Part shown: piece after piece, positions 16,378-23,729 of the stretch
Numbering within the stretch: position 1 is the first letter of the stretch
Layout: every line of letters begins with the position of its first letter
Source of the DNA: UBA822 sp036336795
Lineage (GTDB): Bacteria; Gemmatimonadota; Gemmatimonadetes; Longimicrobiales; Gaopeijiaceae
Length of the DNA: 35,157 bases
Direction: 5' to 3'
Assembly: GCA_036336795.1 (NCBI GenBank)
Contig: JAYZFL010000038.1
Span: 1-35,157, forward strand
Translations under genes and position numbers: made by a program
The notes under the pieces: model-generated
Database searches by the model: none
Told to the model about the DNA's origin: nothing
The model's input: only the letters and a program-made list of their open reading frames with translations

Positions 16378-18450
16378 TTAGGGCAACGCCATTGCCGCTA
16401 GACCGTTGGATAACTGGATGATCACATACTGTCTGCCTTCGTGCACCCAACTGGACATGCCGTACCGAGTTGGACCAGGAATTTCTACCGCTCCTAGCCG
16501 TTCGCCAGTTTGCTTGTCAATCGCGAAGAGGCTCCAGGTGTCGTCTGCGGTCTGGCCTGAAGCCAAGAGCAACGTGGGCGTCACCACCATAGCAGCGTGG
16601 CCTCCTCGGCCCCGGTTCGTCGGGACATTGTCGACGCCCTGTAGCAGTGGGTGATTCCGGATCATGTCCTGTTGTGCCTGAGGCGCATCGCCGTTCGGGA
16701 TCATCCAGATATGCTCGCCGGTGTTGAGATCGATCGCTGTGATCCGGCCAACCGGGCCCTTCCAGATCGAAAGGCCATCGACGTCCTCAGGGCCCGGGCG
16801 TTCACCGCGAGCACCTCGAATCCACTGGGAAAGGGTCGTGCCTGTCATCTCGGGACTATCCATCGGAGAATCTACACCAGCTTCGAGGAACTCGTATGAG
16901 CAACCGCTGCGGGAGGTGATGAACAGGACTCCTGCGACCGGATCGGCCACGGTTGGTCCCGTAATGTTGGTGCCTCCCCCTCCCCCGGGACAGATCCGGG
17001 CAGGCCCGACGCCTTCCGAATTACCCACGTGCGTTGGAGGGTTGAAGAGCGGAGCGAAGTGATTGCCCTCTTCGGCGACCTGCATAGCACGCCGGCGTAT
17101 CTCCGGTGTGTAGTCAATCAGATGCTCTTCCGTTCTGCCTTGCAGCTCGTACGCTGCAGGCCGTGTCGGAAATGGTTGAGTGGGAGACAGTTGTTCTCCG
17201 GGGACATTCGATTGAGGAACGGGTCGCTCCTCAATAGGCCAGATTGGTTCGCCCGTCCTCCTGTCTAGCGCATAGACAAAGGATTGCTTCCCAGTCTGGA
17301 AGATGCCCGGTATCGTCTCTCCGTCGACCACGACGTCCATGATGATAGGGGCCGTCGAAGTGTCGTAGTTCCAGATATCATGATGAACCATCTGGAAGTG
17401 CCACACCCGCTCGCCGGTCTCGACATCCAAAGCGATCAGGCTGGTGCTGAAGAGGTTGTCACCGGGACGGAATCCACCGTAGAAGTCCTGAGTAGCGCCG
17501 TTCGTTGGTATATAAACCATACCGAGCTCAGGATCAGCCGCCATAGGTGCCCAGGAAGAGACGTCACCCGTCCACTCCCATGCATCGTTCTCCCAGGTAT
17601 CGTGCCCGAACTCGCCTGGGCGCGGTATCACGTTGAACTTCCACTTGAGTTCTCCGTTCTGAGCATCGTAGCCGAGAATATCACCCGGGACCATTTCGAT
17701 TCGTGTCTGGTGATAGCCCTGCTCCGCCGAGTTTCCAACCACCACCACATCGTTGACCACGATCGGTGGGGAAGAAGTTGTTATATATCCCAACTCCAGG
17801 GGGAGCCCTCGGTACGGATCGTACGGCTCGTTCCAATTCTCCCAAGGGCCCCAACCCTCGATCAGATCGGCCAGGAGGTCCACGCTGCCCGAAGGTGGAA
17901 ACCCGTCTATAAGAACTGCCTCACCCCAGTTTGCGATGGGTTCACCAGTCACAACGTCCAGGGCGTGGAGGAAAAAACCGGGGGTCGATATGTAAACGAC
18001 TCCCCTTCCGCTGCGCTCACCGTAGGTAACACCCTTGCCGTATCCTGCTCGCATAGAGTACTCCCACCGGGGGGTGTTCGGCTCAGTGAAACTCCATAGC
18101 AGCTCGCCCGTGGCGGGATTGAGGGCGACGGTACTCCGGCGTTCTCCGGTTACAGTGATCAACTGTCCATCAACGTAAGTTGGTGTCGCCCGGGGGGTGC
18201 TTGGCCCAAAGCTGGCCGCGTCCCACATCCACGCGACTTCGAGGCTCTCAAAATTCGACGCGTTGATCTGATCCGCTGGCGTGTAACGTGTATGCCACGC
18301 GTCACCACCGAGATAGGTCCACTGACCGTTTTCAGTTCCCGGCCCCTGCGCTATACCGGCGACAGGTAGCGAGAGAACAGCGCCGAAAGCTAAGGTGAAC
18401 CAGAGATAGGGGTGCGGATGCCGGGAGAGCGAGGAGTTGTCGCGTTCCAT
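16378..18450 (-). CDS. Periplasmic PQQ-dependent dehydrogenase-type beta-propeller protein
   Basis: This 690-residue protein begins with a signal peptide (basic start, hydrophobic stretch, likely cleavage near VAGIAQ, about residue 35). The rest is an eight-bladed quinoprotein propeller: repeated WxF/GE-type strand motifs such as LNPATGELLWSF, LDVVTGEPIANW, DAQNGELKWKF, LDVETGERVWHF, LDRRTGEPIWPI and LNTGEHIWMI. Family members oxidise alcohols or sugars in the periplasm with pyrroloquinoline quinone. No CxxCH heme motif is present, so electrons would leave through a separate acceptor. Pqq synthesis genes are not in this window. The ATG has AAGGA upstream on the minus strand. The exact substrate cannot be read; glucose or an alcohol are typical. 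Confidence 0.85.
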   Translation of the reverse strand: MERDNSSLSRHPHPYLWFTLAFGAVLSLPVAGIAQGPGTENGQWTYLGGDAWHTRYTPADQINASNFESLEVAWMWDAASFGPSTPRATPTYVDGQLITVTGERRSTVALNPATGELLWSFTEPNTPRWEYSMRAGYGKGVTYGERSGRGVVYISTPGFFLHALDVVTGEPIANWGEAVLIDGFPPSGSVDLLADLIEGWGPWENWNEPYDPYRGLPLELGYITTSSPPIVVNDVVVVGNSAEQGYHQTRIEMVPGDILGYDAQNGELKWKFNVIPRPGEFGHDTWENDAWEWTGDVSSWAPMAADPELGMVYIPTNGATQDFYGGFRPGDNLFSTSLIALDVETGERVWHFQMVHHDIWNYDTSTAPIIMDVVVDGETIPGIFQTGKQSFVYALDRRTGEPIWPIEERPVPQSNVPGEQLSPTQPFPTRPAAYELQGRTEEHLIDYTPEIRRRAMQVAEEGNHFAPLFNPPTHVGNSEGVGPARICPGGGGGTNITGPTVADPVAGVLFITSRSGCSYEFLEAGVDSPMDSPEMTGTTLSQWIRGARGERPGPEDVDGLSIWKGPVGRITAIDLNTGEHIWMIPNGDAPQAQQDMIRNHPLLQGVDNVPTNRGRGGHAAMVVTPTLLLASGQTADDTWSLFAIDKQTGERLGAVEIPGPTRYGMSSWVHEGRQYVIIQLSNGLAAMALP

Positions 18451-19051
18451 CGTATTTTCCTTAGTGCTGTGTTATACCCAGGTATTTGATGAGTCCCGGA
18501 AATGGTCAACGTCCGACAGTAGGTGCGCAAGTGAATCTAGGCAATGACAGGGAAGGTTCCCTAAAGCTATCTGGACGCTTGTCATGTCCCTCACGAGATC
18601 ACCGTTGATTCAGGTCGGCGTCAATTGGCTGATGACGTTATGCGATGGGACCGCCAATACGATTAACGGGTATGCTCGGTCCTGACGGGCTTTCTCTCCT
18701 GTAGTCGAGCACGAGCGGCATTTATGGGATGGTCATGGGTCGATATAGGATGTTCAACGACCTCCTTTCACTTCAGATTGCCGCTCGGGATGATTGAGGA
18801 CTTTTTCCTATGAAACTCAAGCGGTCCAAATTAGGAAAGGATACTTGGTGACCGTCTTGCCGTCCGGCATAGTGAAGCTGTTTCCGCATGATGGTCGTCG
18901 TCTTGGCCCCACGAAATGCGCTAGCAGGGCACGTCCGCGCTCGTCTGTACGAGACGACCGAAAAGTCCAAAAGTGAAGACACAGGAGATGCGGATTTGGC
19001 CTCCGTTCGAAGACACCAATTTCAATCACAATATCTCAGAGGACTGCACAC
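18451..19051. other. 601-base stretch with no recognisable gene
   Basis: Short open frames of 60-70 codons are present on both strands (for example 18794-18976 on + and 18773-18982 on -), but none has a clear SD plus a recognisable protein. A perfect hairpin TCGTCT/AGACGA occurs around 18940-18957 without a following T-run. The stretch should hold the promoters for the minus-strand PQQ enzyme and the plus-strand DUF59 gene. It could be a decayed gene. Confidence 0.5.
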
Positions 19052-19351
19052 ATGACCGTCACTGAAAAGGATATCCGAGATGCCCTGAAGTCTGTGGAGG
19101 ATCCGGAGTTAAACCTAGATCTGGTTGTTCTGGGTCTGATCTATGATATAGAGGTCAACGGTGCCGATGTGCATGTCGTGATGTCTCTAACTTCCCCCAT
19201 GTGCCCTGTTGGCGACCAACTCGTAAGGGAGGCGAAGAGGGCCATCTCCGAGGTGGACGGAGTCGAGCGTTGTGAAGTCGATCTGACATTCGATCCCCCG
19301 TGGACGCCCGAACGTATAGCGCCGCTGATTCGATCATCCCTCGGGCTCTGA
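19052..19351 (+). CDS. MIP18/DUF59-family metal-sulfur cluster assembly protein (SufT-like)
   Basis: A 99-residue protein that is essentially one DUF59 domain. Family marks are the start VEDPELNLDLVVLGLIYDI, with the invariant-type DPE and LGLIYDI, the cysteine segment MSLTSPMCPVGDQL, and the WTPERI end. DUF59 proteins such as SufT and the PaaD N-domain help mature Fe-S or di-metal enzymes in the cytoplasm. SD-like AGAGGA precedes ATG 19052. It lies about 95 bases before the Paa-like cluster, from which it is separated by a -10-like box and the palindrome at 19407, so it may be a separate unit. It is not obviously the same protein as the second DUF59 protein at 20387. Confidence 0.82.
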   Translation: MTVTEKDIRDALKSVEDPELNLDLVVLGLIYDIEVNGADVHVVMSLTSPMCPVGDQLVREAKRAISEVDGVERCEVDLTFDPPWTPERIAPLIRSSLGL

Positions 19352-19394
19352 TGTGGTTTTTAGGCTCATACTGGATTGAAGGCCGCTCATAGTG

Positions 19395-19400
19395 TAGAAT
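19395..19400 (+). promoter_or_regulatory. Putative -10 box of the Paa-like cluster
   Basis: TAGAAT lies seven bases before the 18-bp palindrome and about 45 bases before the first Paa start. No good -35 stands at 16-18 bases, so it is a weak promoter call. Confidence 0.3.
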
Positions 19401-19406
19401 ACTTCG

Positions 19407-19424
19407 TTCGAACGATCGTTCGAA
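19407..19424. promoter_or_regulatory. Perfect 18-bp palindrome, PaaR-type (TetR family) operator candidate
   Basis: TTCGAACGATCGTTCGAA is its own reverse complement. Its inner 14 bases, CGAACGATCGTTCG (19409-19422), fit the pattern CNAACGNNCGTTNG, which I recall for the phenylacetyl-CoA-responsive TetR repressor PaaR of Thermus thermophilus. It sits just after a -10-like TAGAAT and 21 bases before the TTG start of the PaaA-like gene, where a bound repressor would block transcription. No TetR gene is in the window. The palindrome is directly seen; the repressor identity is inference. Confidence 0.68.
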
Positions 19425-19445
19425 TTACCGAAGGGGAGAGTTGCC

Positions 19446-20390
19446 TTGCCGAATGTCACTGATGAGGAACTGAAGGAGAAGGTTCAGGACGGCTACCTCG
19501 TCGAGTCGGTTGAAGAGATGACTGACGGATACCGGAAATCTCTAATCGTTCAGCTCACGGTTCAGGCCGATACGGAGCTTATGAGTGCTCCGGCGTATTG
19601 GAGGGCCGCCCGCTACGCGCCATCGGCGAACACTCAAGTCAGTGCTCACGCGATCATCCAAGACGAGTTGGCCCATGCCAACATAGCCTACCGTCTCCTT
19701 GAGGATCTCGGTGAGTCGAAGGAGCATCTTGTTTACGGCCGCAAGCCGCACGAATTCAAGCACCCCTATGGGTTTGATCAGCCCCTCGACAACTGGGCAG
19801 AGCTCGTCGTGGCCACGGGATTCTTCGATCGAGCGGGCATCACGCTGCTCAGCGATGTACACGAAAACACGTCATACGGCCCTCTCAAGCGGGCGCTTAT
19901 CAAGATCAGTATGGAGGAGACGTTTCATCTCAGGCATGGTGAAGTCTGGATGAAGCGGCTTGCTTCTGCCGGGAAAGAGGCCCGTGAAATGATCCAGCGA
20001 GCGGTGGACTGGATGTTTCCGATGACCCTAGAGTGGTTCGGACTTCCGGATGGCCTGAAACGACACAGTGGCCAACTGGACTATCGCCTGAAGGGATTCA
20101 CCAACGATCAGCTCCGGCAAATTTGGATGGCCTCCACTGTACCGCTCTGCCAGTCCTTGGGGCTGGATGTTCCGGCGCATTACGACGAGGAGACCCAGCA
20201 GTACGTCCAAGACTACCCATTCCCCTGCGATTATGACGCCGCGCAAAAGCATTGGTGTTTCGAGGGCGGGGAGATCACCTGGGATGCTGTGTTCGAACGA
20301 TGGAAAGCCCGGGGACCCATGAACGAATGGTACGTGGAGTGTTTCCGGCGTTCCAGAAGTGAGGTAGGCGAATGGCTGGGAGACGCATGA
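19446..20390 (+). CDS. paaA: PaaA-like di-iron subunit of a phenylacetyl-CoA-epoxidase-type oxygenase
   Basis: The 314-residue protein is close to the length of E. coli PaaA (about 309). It is a four-helix-bundle di-iron protein: helix 1 has Glu44 (QADTELMSAP), helix 2 has the DExxH motif DELAH (73-77), and helix 4 has EETFH (157-161), both complete. In the Paa complex this subunit binds the CoA thioester and two irons and adds one oxygen atom from O2 to make a ring epoxide. TTG at 19446 is the start: GGGGAG at 19433-19438 has good spacing, and no ATG lies nearby in this frame. It is directly downstream of the palindrome at 19407. It overlaps the next gene by four bases (ATGA). The true acyl-CoA substrate here is not certain. 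Confidence 0.83.
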   Translation: MPNVTDEELKEKVQDGYLVESVEEMTDGYRKSLIVQLTVQADTELMSAPAYWRAARYAPSANTQVSAHAIIQDELAHANIAYRLLEDLGESKEHLVYGRKPHEFKHPYGFDQPLDNWAELVVATGFFDRAGITLLSDVHENTSYGPLKRALIKISMEETFHLRHGEVWMKRLASAGKEAREMIQRAVDWMFPMTLEWFGLPDGLKRHSGQLDYRLKGFTNDQLRQIWMASTVPLCQSLGLDVPAHYDEETQQYVQDYPFPCDYDAAQKHWCFEGGEITWDAVFERWKARGPMNEWYVECFRRSRSEVGEWLGDA

Positions 20391-20815
20391 AAATTCCAGT
20401 TCTCACCTCAGTGGATCCTCCCGAAATTGGTCATACGCAGACCAAATCGTACGTCAGCGAAGGCCGTCACTTTTGGTCCCAACCCAGCCTGACACGTCCG
20501 GAGAATGAAACCGCGGCGGTGTGGCAAGCGCTGGGAGAGGTGATGGATCCGGAGATCCCGATCAGCCTCACGGAGTTGGGTCTCATTTACGGCGTGGAGT
20601 TTTGTGAGGGAATTGCCCAAATTGAGCTAACATTTACTGCGACTGCTTGTCCGTGCATCGATTTTATCCGAGAGGACGTACAAACTCGGTTGCTACAGGA
20701 GGAGTGGATCGATCGAGTGGAGATTCATGAGATTTGGTCCCCTCCCTGGACCAACGACCGGATCACACCAGAGGGGCGTGACAAGCTCCGAAGCTTGGGG
20801 ATCGGAGTCGGCTAA
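20387..20815 (+). CDS. DUF59 half of PaaD (N-terminal part), with N-terminal extension
   Basis: A 142-residue protein. About 45 residues of unassigned N-terminal sequence come before one DUF59 domain (GEVMDPEIPISLTELGLIYG, then the cysteine segment TATACPCIDF and the closing SPPWTNDRIT). In E. coli PaaD this domain is followed in the same chain by a zinc ribbon, but here the chain ends at the DUF59 domain and the ribbon is encoded as a separate gene at 21870. PaaD is needed for assembly of the active Paa oxygenase. ATG 20387 overlaps the preceding stop (ATGA) and has GGGAG at 20377-20381; the frame is also open to ATG 20372, which is less well placed. Together the evidence supports a PaaD-type maturation role. 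Confidence 0.8.
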   Translation: MKIPVLTSVDPPEIGHTQTKSYVSEGRHFWSQPSLTRPENETAAVWQALGEVMDPEIPISLTELGLIYGVEFCEGIAQIELTFTATACPCIDFIREDVQTRLLQEEWIDRVEIHEIWSPPWTNDRITPEGRDKLRSLGIGVG

Positions 20816-20854
20816 CGATTAGGCTCAGATGAACGGGCTAGGAGGCTTTCGATC

Positions 20855-21076
20855 ATGAAAGAAGTCCCGTATGAAGTCTTTGCGAGGAAAGACCGAGGCG
20901 ATTCACTCCGTCACGTTGGGTACCTGGACGCCATGAATGATGAATTGGCACGGGTCTACGCGTGGAAGACCTTCGACGAGGAGCGTTGGTTCGAAATGTG
21001 TGTGGTTCCTCGTTCAGCGATTATTCCCGTGAATCGAACGGATGGACCTTTCGCTCAGAAAAGACCACCCCAGTGA
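20855..21076 (+). CDS. paaB: PaaB-like small subunit
   Basis: This 73-residue protein matches PaaB in pattern: YEVFARKDRGDSLRHVGYLDAMNDELARVYA near the N-terminus, then WFEMCVVPRSAI. E. coli PaaB is longer (about 95 residues), so this is short for the family but not obviously broken. PaaB bridges the PaaA-PaaC units in the E. coli complex and holds no metal. AGGAGG at 20839-20844 gives a strong ribosome site before ATG 20855. Its stop overlaps the next start as GTGA at 21073-21076. The 39-base gap after the DUF59 gene is the largest inside the cluster from the first Paa gene to the zinc ribbon. Confidence 0.85.
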   Translation: MKEVPYEVFARKDRGDSLRHVGYLDAMNDELARVYAWKTFDEERWFEMCVVPRSAIIPVNRTDGPFAQKRPPQ

Positions 21077-21873
21077 GCTCCGGAAAAATTATCCAGCGTG
21101 TGCGAGACATGGAACCTCTCGCCCAGGAAGGGCTCTGCCGGATCACGCTGTCGTTAGCTGACGGGAAGCGTCTAATGGGAATACGTTACTCTGATTGGCT
21201 TCTCGGAGCCCCATCGATTGAGACTGGTATCGCGGCGTCTTCAATGGCTCAAGACGAGTGGGGGCACGCTCGTCTACTGTATGCAATGCTTGAAAACTTC
21301 GGAATGGATCCCGTTGCAGTCGAGCACACGCGGCCTCCCGAGGAGTACGCAAATCCTCCCGCGCTGGACGAATCACCTGAGAACTGGGCGGCACTCGTGG
21401 TTGCGAGTATCGTGGTTGATGGTGCTTTGTCTGTGATGCTCGAGGGGTTCGGAGAGGGTGTGTATGAACCAGCTCGCACTCGAGTGCCCAAGATGCTTGC
21501 TGAGGAGGCCTTCCACCAAGATTTGGCTGTGGCCTGGTTCCTAAGATTGGCGGATGGCTCAACTAAGGGACGCTCCCGGCTACGGGACGCGGCACTCTCA
21601 ATGCTTGGATCTACGCTGGCTTGGCTCACTCCGACGGACGAGATCGGCGAAGCCCAATCAGCCTACGGTCTTGTGCCCGAGAGTTCTGTTCTGTTTTCCC
21701 GCTTCGCCGACCGGTACGGGGATATGCTTTCACTGATCGATATCGATGTTGCAGTCGTGGATCCCGATCGGGGCGAATGGGACTCCGACCGTGGTCGGGG
21801 ACCTGGCCACCCGGATGAAGAGTCGGTGGCCAGGGTCCGTGGTGATCCAAACAGAATGCTGTTGGTCGAATGA
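21073..21873 (+). CDS. PaaC-like ferritin-fold subunit with complete di-iron motifs
   Basis: A 266-residue protein homologous to PaaC and PaaA. The helix-pair marks are YSDWLLGAPSIE (about 39-50), DEWGH (61-65) and EEAFH (144-148). E. coli PaaC has DQLGQ at the corresponding first site, so it lacks that histidine and the metal; here both DExxH and EExxH are intact, so this subunit could itself bind iron. The start is GTG 21073, overlapping the PaaB stop as GTGA; ATG 21109 is a possible later start. The frame is open to 20962, but this would overlap PaaB in another frame. A PaaC-type structural role and an active second di-iron centre are both possible. The end overlaps the zinc-ribbon gene by four bases. 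Confidence 0.78.
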   Translation: MSSGKIIQRVRDMEPLAQEGLCRITLSLADGKRLMGIRYSDWLLGAPSIETGIAASSMAQDEWGHARLLYAMLENFGMDPVAVEHTRPPEEYANPPALDESPENWAALVVASIVVDGALSVMLEGFGEGVYEPARTRVPKMLAEEAFHQDLAVAWFLRLADGSTKGRSRLRDAALSMLGSTLAWLTPTDEIGEAQSAYGLVPESSVLFSRFADRYGDMLSLIDIDVAVVDPDRGEWDSDRGRGPGHPDEESVARVRGDPNRMLLVE

Positions 21874-22073
21874 CGGAAGTGCCAAAGGAGAGTGCTCTCC
21901 CGGGTGGCCTTCCAGTATCACCCCAATGCCCGTTTTGTGGTGGAGAAGCGACAGAACTCGCAAGCCCATTTGGCTCACAGTTGTCAGTTGCGAGCTATTG
22001 GTGCAGAGATTGCCGAAGCCCCTTTGAGATCATGAAGTGGCAGGGTGGCTCAGCAATCGGCAGCTGTGATTGA
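21870..22073 (+). CDS. Free-standing zinc-ribbon half of PaaD
   Basis: This 67-residue protein has two CxxC pairs, CPFC (20-23) and CRDC (45-48), with SPFGSQLSVASYW between them and PFEIMKW behind. That pattern is the C-terminal ribbon of PaaD, which in E. coli is fused to the DUF59 domain. Here it is a separate gene, translationally coupled to the PaaC-like gene (ATGA at 21870-21873). Zinc binding is predicted from the four cysteines. The likely job is to work together with the DUF59 protein at 20387 in maturing the oxygenase. The SD is weak, consistent with coupling. Confidence 0.8.
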   Translation: MTEVPKESALPGGLPVSPQCPFCGGEATELASPFGSQLSVASYWCRDCRSPFEIMKWQGGSAIGSCD

Positions 22074-22305
22074 GGTATACCGTGAAATTTTCCCAAACCG
22101 AAGCAACCAGGTCGTCGTTGAGGCCCTCAAGCGTTATGGCTTGTGGAGGGTGGAACGCCCGGACGTCCTCGGTGGTGGGGCTGGAAACCGAGTTGTATTT
22201 AGCTATCGTGTAGTACGCGGCGTCCGCATCAGGGACCTTCTCGGTTCGGCTCCCGCACGACGACGTGTAAACTTCATGTTTCGGAGTCGATTCGCTGGGG
22301 GTTAG
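22045..22305 (+). CDS. Small unknown protein at the end of the Paa-like cluster
   Basis: An 86-residue frame starts at GTG 22045 inside the end of the zinc-ribbon gene (29-base overlap) and stops seven bases before the lipoprotein gene. It exactly fills an otherwise empty 240-base space, which is the main support. A later GTG at 22066 would reduce the overlap. The sequence is basic towards the C-terminus (APARRRVNFMFRSRF) and has no motif I recognise. The SD is poor. It may be a genuine small cytoplasmic protein or chance open frame. Confidence 0.42.
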   Translation: MAQQSAAVIEVYREIFPNRSNQVVVEALKRYGLWRVERPDVLGGGAGNRVVFSYRVVRGVRIRDLLGSAPARRRVNFMFRSRFAGG

Positions 22306-22312
22306 CTAAGTC

Positions 22313-23023
22313 ATGTTCTTTGGACAGCGGATTTCATCCTCAAGAAAGTACAAACTCGGGGTCCCCGTGTGGGCTTTCCTTTCTGTCTCCGCGCTCGGCT
22401 TCAGCTCTTGTGTGCCCATAGACCCGCTTCCACCACCCCGTCCGTTAGTCATCCCGACGGGAATTCGGGTACGTGCGGACGAGGACAGGATCGAGGAGAT
22501 CGACGTGTGGATTCGGGTGCAACAAGAAAACATTACAGCGGATCCTTCCTTCTGGATCATCGAAAACCCTGTTCCCACCCAAAACTATCCATGGGAAGGG
22601 CTGAGAATCAGTAACGACACCACACAGGTTGAAGTGCCCCTCTCAGCTCCGGATGCCGGCTCGATCATATCTCTCTATGGTCACTTCCACATGATGAAGG
22701 TGATGGAGCGCCTCGAAGAGTTTCTGCCGGAAGCTATGGATGCCGAAGGTTACGAACTGGAGAAGGCTATACTCACACGGGTGTCGGATGCTTGGCTTTA
22801 TGGCCGTGCGGTCTTCGATATGACGCCGTACGGGCCCCTTGACGAACTTCTCTATTCAGCAGAGTACGGCTACCTCGATGCCTTTATTCTTACAGCTCGA
22901 ACCGACGAATTTGAGGAGGAGAGGAAAGAATGGATAGAGGCGAATCCAGAGGGACCGGACGAGTACCGGCAGTGGTTTATCGAAACATTCGAGCGAGAGC
23001 CGCCGGGCCTAAGGCCACGTTGA
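22313..23023 (+). CDS. Unknown lipoprotein downstream of the Paa-like cluster
   Basis: The 236-residue protein starts with a basic n-region (RISSSRKYK), a hydrophobic stretch and the lipobox-like LGFSSC, putting the lipidated cysteine at about residue 33. A proline-rich linker (PIDPLPPPRP) follows, then a mature domain rich in acidic and aromatic residues, including FDMTPYGPLDELLY and DEFEEERKEWIEANP. I recognise no family. It follows the unknown small gene by seven bases and may be the last gene of the cluster, although its own SD is not strong. Its job in the outer part of the cell is unknown. The 174 bases after it carry no gene I can support; one 82-codon antisense frame there looks like chance. 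Confidence 0.72.
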   Translation: MFFGQRISSSRKYKLGVPVWAFLSVSALGFSSCVPIDPLPPPRPLVIPTGIRVRADEDRIEEIDVWIRVQQENITADPSFWIIENPVPTQNYPWEGLRISNDTTQVEVPLSAPDAGSIISLYGHFHMMKVMERLEEFLPEAMDAEGYELEKAILTRVSDAWLYGRAVFDMTPYGPLDELLYSAEYGYLDAFILTARTDEFEEERKEWIEANPEGPDEYRQWFIETFEREPPGLRPR

Positions 23024-23197
23024 TTCTTGAGTGTGACGCTCCAGCGATGTTCCGGTTATCCGTGTACTGACAAATTTGGTTTTGCCACTTGTCTGCCCTT
23101 CGACATAGCCTCGCTAGCCTCCATTCTTCGTCGTTGTGCGCCGCCGCCGTGAGCATCTCGGAACTTATGGTGGCCTGTAAGCGTCTGTGACGCGACG

Positions 23198-23524
23198 CTA
23201 AGGAATCAGTTCTGAAGCTTGCCATGTTGCCCCGACAGCGACCGAATCTCCTTCTACCTCGGTCACGTGAACGTCAACTCGACCTGTCCGCCGTAGTCGG
23301 TCGTTTGAAGGTCGTCCGCCGAACACCGCAAAGCCCTTGACCCTTACTATGCAAGACTCATCACCGTCCGGCGACGTCAACAGTAGTGTTGCGTCACTGA
23401 TCTCGCGTGTTGTGGGAGTTTCGCCCGACTCGAAACGGAGCTTCAGGATCCTGCCGCCATGGGGAGCATCCATCGAGTCCAGAACCCGAAAGACCGCCCT
23501 GTCGTTTTGTCCTGTTGTTGCCAT
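23198..23524 (-). CDS. Hypothetical protein
   Basis: A 108-residue frame from ATG 23524 to TAG at 23198; an upstream TTG (23566) would add 14 residues. Composition is mixed, with alternating strand-like segments (GRILKLRFESGE, ATLLLTSPDGDES, GRVDVHVTEVEGDSVAV), which suggests a small beta-rich protein. No family is recognised. It has no operon partner on the minus strand. An AGCGTC/GACGCT inverted repeat (23180-23185 with 23194-23199) touches its stop codon. There is no competing plus-strand gene of better quality, hence the call. Confidence 0.5.
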   Translation of the reverse strand: MATTGQNDRAVFRVLDSMDAPHGGRILKLRFESGETPTTREISDATLLLTSPDGDESCIVRVKGFAVFGGRPSNDRLRRTGRVDVHVTEVEGDSVAVGATWQASELIP

Positions 23525-23566
23525 ATGAACTTCGATGTTGGGAATCTGGGGACCTTCGATTCTCAA

Positions 23567-23729
23567 TCCACTAGGCTAGCGACGATCCCTCTAAAATCCT
23601 AGAGTCTTTGTCCGGAGCAGTAGGTTAGGTGCTTGATATGGAATACTGATTGGCGGTCCTTCCGACTTGCCGAAAGTGCTTGTGTGGGATGGACAGATCG
23701 ATTGAAGAACTCGGTCGGGGTATTGTCGA
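23567..23729. other. Divergent intergenic stretch between the unknown gene and the CPBP protease
   Basis: No gene, tRNA or clear hairpin seen in these 163 bases. It should hold promoters for both divergent genes. A 90-codon frame (23633-23905) is out of phase with the CPBP gene and looks like chance. Confidence 0.4.

Noticed and set aside
17284..18099. A 271-codon plus-strand frame
   Set aside because: Antisense to the well-supported PQQ enzyme, with no SD and no family pattern.
18794..18976. Small plus-strand frame in the long gap
   Set aside because: No SD, no family resemblance and a basic low-quality end.
21870..22073. Frameshift in a single PaaD gene as explanation for the split halves
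   Set aside because: The halves are separated by two intact genes, so a frameshift cannot explain it.
22977..23225. An 82-codon minus-strand frame at the lipoprotein end
   Set aside because: No SD, basic random-like composition, and overlaps the lipoprotein end and the hypothetical gene.
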